Positions 63,101 through 64,000 of a stretch of DNA of 64,000 nucleotides are shown here, piece by piece (the stretch's first letter is position 1; every line of letters begins with the position of its first letter). The notes under the pieces are model-generated. The model ran no database searches, was not told the origin of the DNA, and was given only the letters and a program-made list of their open reading frames with translations. This DNA comes from Halobacteriovoraceae bacterium (GTDB lineage: Bacteria; Bdellovibrionota; Bacteriovoracia; Bacteriovoracales; Bacteriovoracaceae): assembly GCA_002707495.1 (NCBI GenBank), contig PAMZ01000015.1:29723-93722 (forward strand), given 5' to 3'. A program made the position numbers and the translations under genes.

Positions 63101-63910
63101 AAGACCTTCATTCGTTTCAAGAGTAACTTCTACATCAAAAGCCCCTGGTTTTTCAGTATTCACATCAACATGAAAATAGCCTGAAGCCAAATTAGGATAA
63201 TCCTGATAAGAAATAACGGTATTGTTCTCAGAGTCTGTTACTTTAATTATAAATTGCTTAAATTCACTTTCAGCAATCGGCTCTGGGAAAGCGTAGACTT
63301 GTGTGTAAGGTTCATTTTCTCTTTTAAAACTATGAGATAAATTTAAGAAAATGCTCTCTTTGGGAGAATCAGGAATATTGAGTCCGTAAATATCATAAAA
63401 ATTACTAACTCCATCTGTGCTAACAACAAAAGCACCTACAAAGACGTTTCCTCTTGCCGTAGTTTTATAATTAAACTTTAAATCTTGAGAATCTCTAAAA
63501 TCCTGTCCACTTATGAATTTAAAATCAAGCTCTTCGTAGGCACCACCTGTTTCTTCTAGAGACCTTGCAAAATACAAATAGATATAATCAATTGCGCCTG
63601 ACTCCATTTTGGTTCCTGTTAAGTCAAATTCAAATATATCTTTGTATTCTTCATTTTGAGTCACTGCTAATTCAACAATAGGAGCTGGATAGATAATTTC
63701 ATATTCTCTTGAAAAAGTAGAATCGGTATCCCCGCTCTCATCGATAACAGTGAGCTTTACCTGATAAATCCCTTCCATATGAAATGATTGAGTAAAATAG
63801 GTCCCAGAGACTAAAGGATCGAGATTTTGAGTCGCAATCACTTCTCCATCTTTGATGGTATCAACTGTATAAGAGAGGATGTTTCCGATATCGGAATAAG
63901 AACTTCCCAT
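57101..63910 (-). CDS. Giant Ig/PKD-repeat protein with MepA-like metallopeptidase domain, 5' end probably missing
   Basis: 2269 residues. Residues 1-1080 are a chain of about ten Ig/PKD-like beta domains of 85-95 residues (clear PKD: YYWDFGNGDSLDGDEISYVFEEKGAYDVTLTTVD). A regulatory-type beta domain follows near 1130-1180. Residues about 1590-1745 resemble the M74 endopeptidase MepA: H1650 and D1657 (PHGSHNDGQVLDV), then H1734, H1737, H1739 (GHKNHFHF), with the same 7, 3 and 2 residue spacings as MepA H113/D120 and H206/H209/H211. The end (about 1900-2230) has short repeats of the beta-helix type. There is no signal peptide; the ORF begins inside a repeat three codons after a TAA, so it looks truncated. 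Confidence 0.75.
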   Translation of the reverse strand: MGSSYSDIGNILSYTVDTIKDGEVIATQNLDPLVSGTYFTQSFHMEGIYQVKLTVIDESGDTDSTFSREYEIIYPAPIVELAVTQNEEYKDIFEFDLTGTKMESGAIDYIYLYFARSLEETGGAYEELDFKFISGQDFRDSQDLKFNYKTTARGNVFVGAFVVSTDGVSNFYDIYGLNIPDSPKESIFLNLSHSFKRENEPYTQVYAFPEPIAESEFKQFIIKVTDSENNTVISYQDYPNLASGYFHVDVNTEKPGAFDVEVTLETNEGLLSLPFKSTLSFNEVDLGEATLSMNLYFTPEDESRSHVNWDVDVENSSPGNFGYFTNFYCDFEDQQDSENSFRIEKEWTQYYWIEIPRGNYEVLCFGETNIGLISSNELRFQIDARNRAPIISNVDYYLVDPAWQEYEVYIEHSDDMYVNEVLVKETHSNGITYEYTTYDYLTIGAIDFEFGDGVVNFEIVAFDNEGQASEPYTFSIEFNNEPPEFEILSNLLDENTKEYQFNFQMSDDGYVERQIFTAIAPTGNVYSYDAFNVVEQFLNEAPGIWTIQVEGIDNFGKSTVKSTQVEVENKAPEVLALNVFPVNENERLFEIVPDVVDYDGYFIADELIITFPSGSTIVGNPGTGPSHWNLNEPGNYVISYRAQDNAGDWSEVFTTNYSVENKAPVAVFEITQVSQDRWFVVTESSYDEDGFIIEHRFEFTGPQGESITRFESGSFDIQLASPGIWNVGYDVKDNDQEWSARVESTIEIESIVPVVELTVTELDEQRREYTLDLNILEGSEENLVHVLNVTTPSGSTSSINLQFPYFLKLTSPGTWNLEVVSTNSDNEFGVSSASIEAQNSPPSLAFQVTPEQNILQYQVVEFLNKSFDQNGDPMITTWQFPNGELIEGERVLHFFDEIGTKEILMTVTDMFGMSSTESIFLEVYPNLNDRPESKIMISGDFNDLGEYSEEITFYSELINQGNGGPFEYYWDFGNGDSLDGDEISYVFEEKGAYDVTLTTVDKFGISSTTTETINIERGGLLPTENSEYEILTNLNDGDFFIPLDYELTIESSTIFSEIQREVIINDILFDNFRQVNDSKLSLPVKFEEGVNIVELRFRDENNFIMTKAFAINAGSQSKIVQIKDSHGSVVRNLPLDFYLEGEVFEVFTDGNGLVSLPNIQDSSNIILSSSDQNCLTSFTGKINQIPNSIVCEDYQISNNSDLGVNSNLDGWVVDYRHATYFEDSGEGVIKLAVPQDDSSEVVRVFEYRGEEGFLSTTADVGVISPSHTIDVSIRNLTSGEQEVKFLDREGASRPQVYFEDGDLVYLSVGIKISQNRDTVFNYLLNRTSQFLVPTANALESTLLTIEPLVRSDFKIDLKLLDLNYASQYKFESSSLKLSALEKLSVGDYGVRSSSDSLQNIKNKLYGSIRIVSKKTEVILNLTSLQVNQLGVPVKSIPANFGRSRYCKFSLNGNGIELAETTLSSDMVEIKDGNIEDWTLKCSEEPDNLELITLVKLNNLENRKVSSFLPFYEIPKNSGLNARSDVNLFFGVQVENQSFFERVVFSEDQLLVKGSHFIQMSAPDGNVDDKPSESERDIRFFSNGNKYHYNSPNLELNSPNNGDYWVTKTVDDIIQFWIEQSGDNITFKIGDTSNINGNKRGSDFFQPHGSHNDGQVLDVITPNFHGGDLGFDIASISDLRNLINPLAGFRRENGDEIKPQVGVTRESSLEALYRSTCLGGRSVSNQITPGRFKGHKNHFHFNFGRKTNFTFQESIDVGYTESVTFENDQYIYRMNIIKNNGNRNDVYIFDKTGNLAFSTVTIPKHFQTTTPSGLEISLIETEDSLTIQFEFSKHDLKRLYYISEEFRLMVNQRVDTTQISEDSCGAIEIELKQIIEKAAQLKLDDCNLDGIADDPAVLNDRLGIVSENLILEGKIVNNFWVQNGARVCGESTEIKGAGTLNGRDLILEDTLVGDKCLFVTFDGSRDFVESKRTRIKNSEICTETVEGVTNDFYQTTRAFESEVSSGNYDIINSKIDGKVVLSETSLKNTLVSSRNMTLESSDLGKSSGSGFSTILSGGRGRMVGSIFESGEWRLPYDYWNLLGGYVFTEAIIERSFIRNSNFTGFFTLEYGEVIDSTIDGRFYYFNSLGNTEIGRGLIRILRVFGGTAYPLRVHRSEVHGNLLINNSEIYDSKIFGKSDIIYTSEITGFPIEYYNFLNVGQEDDFCYVFAGISYSGSLCDQQVRYDPDVSGPLRTSLELYYENPSLPQGDYFFDQTGSHPIDIINDRGGQ

Positions 63911-64000
63911 ATCTGTTTATTCGCGCTGAAAGTGAACCGGCTGATTCGCGTGCAATGTGAACCACCCACGCTTTCTCTTCACCCGATTATTATAACCTAA
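63911..64000. other. GC-richer sequence abutting the truncated giant gene, possible mobile-element end
   Basis: Visibly richer in GC than its surroundings, with two GTGAACC repeats (about 63932 and 63957) in ATTCGCG context. It contains no part of the Ig-repeat frame. It could be the edge of an insertion sequence or another junction. No transposase is visible inside the window, so the type cannot be named. Confidence 0.35.

Noticed and set aside
1..64000. CRISPR array, tRNA or rRNA genes, prophage
   Set aside because: No regularly spaced direct repeats, no cloverleaf sequences and no phage structural or integrase genes were seen.

Overview
The window is AT-rich bacterial chromosome with dense, short-spaced genes and no tRNA or rRNA gene that I can see. 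The gene set (three separate 277-residue flagellins, many secreted proteins of unknown family, a murein-endopeptidase-like giant protein, full purine and most of the pyrimidine pathway) suggests a Gram-negative of the Bdellovibrionota, most like the low-GC Bacteriovorax/Halobacteriovorax group. That placement is an inference from protein character, not from a search.

Layout. 1-7050 (minus strand): the translation/transcription cluster rimP-nusA-infB-(start of a probable rbfA), preceded by an acetyltransferase, a small secreted protein and a TPR/winged-helix regulator. 7360-14896 (plus): thrS lacking the TGS domain, ddl, a frameshifted degenerate HD-GYP gene, a fluoride channel, an outer-membrane/lipoprotein pair and a TetR regulator with its operator. 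14893-17527 (minus): a Nudix/metallo-beta-lactamase fusion and a lipoprotein metallopeptidase. 17582-21582: three monocistronic flagellin genes with sigma-28-like promoters, structured leaders and terminators, interrupted by a divergent pair of four-helix-bundle genes. 21674-25159 (minus): uvrB with a secreted protein and a phosphoesterase. 25350-31821 (plus): pyrB-carA-carB-pyrF-pyrE, a tightly overlapping operon in which pyrB appears to begin at an ATC codon. 31818-38064: hydrolase, FxsA, a Cys/Arg-rich secreted protein and two large paralogues resembling the oomycete/Vibrio GP42 transglutaminase family. 38070-51684: divergent purKE and purF-purCD(fusion)-purN-purSL(fusion)-purQ-purH-purM, followed by a LmbE-type deacetylase and a YihY membrane protein. 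51783-64000: an accessory, mostly minus-strand region of secreted proteins of unknown family, a third transglutaminase-like protein and a 2269-residue protein with Ig/PKD-like repeats, a MepA-like (M74) metallopeptidase domain and a probable beta-helix. Its 5' end looks cut at a more GC-rich junction near the window edge.

How it fits together. The nucleotide clusters supply nine steps of IMP synthesis and five of the UMP pathway activities (pyrC, pyrD, purB, purA and gua genes are not here). The flagellins share a regulatory design: sigma-28-like promoter, long leader with GGA-containing hairpins, own terminator. Several genes (tetR, purK, the Nudix fusion, possibly two more) have a -10 box about 6 bases from the start codon and no usable Shine-Dalgarno sequence, which predicts leaderless mRNAs. 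The most interesting material is the leaderless/ATC-start initiation, the fused purine enzymes, the GP42-like transglutaminase family and the giant endopeptidase-like protein.
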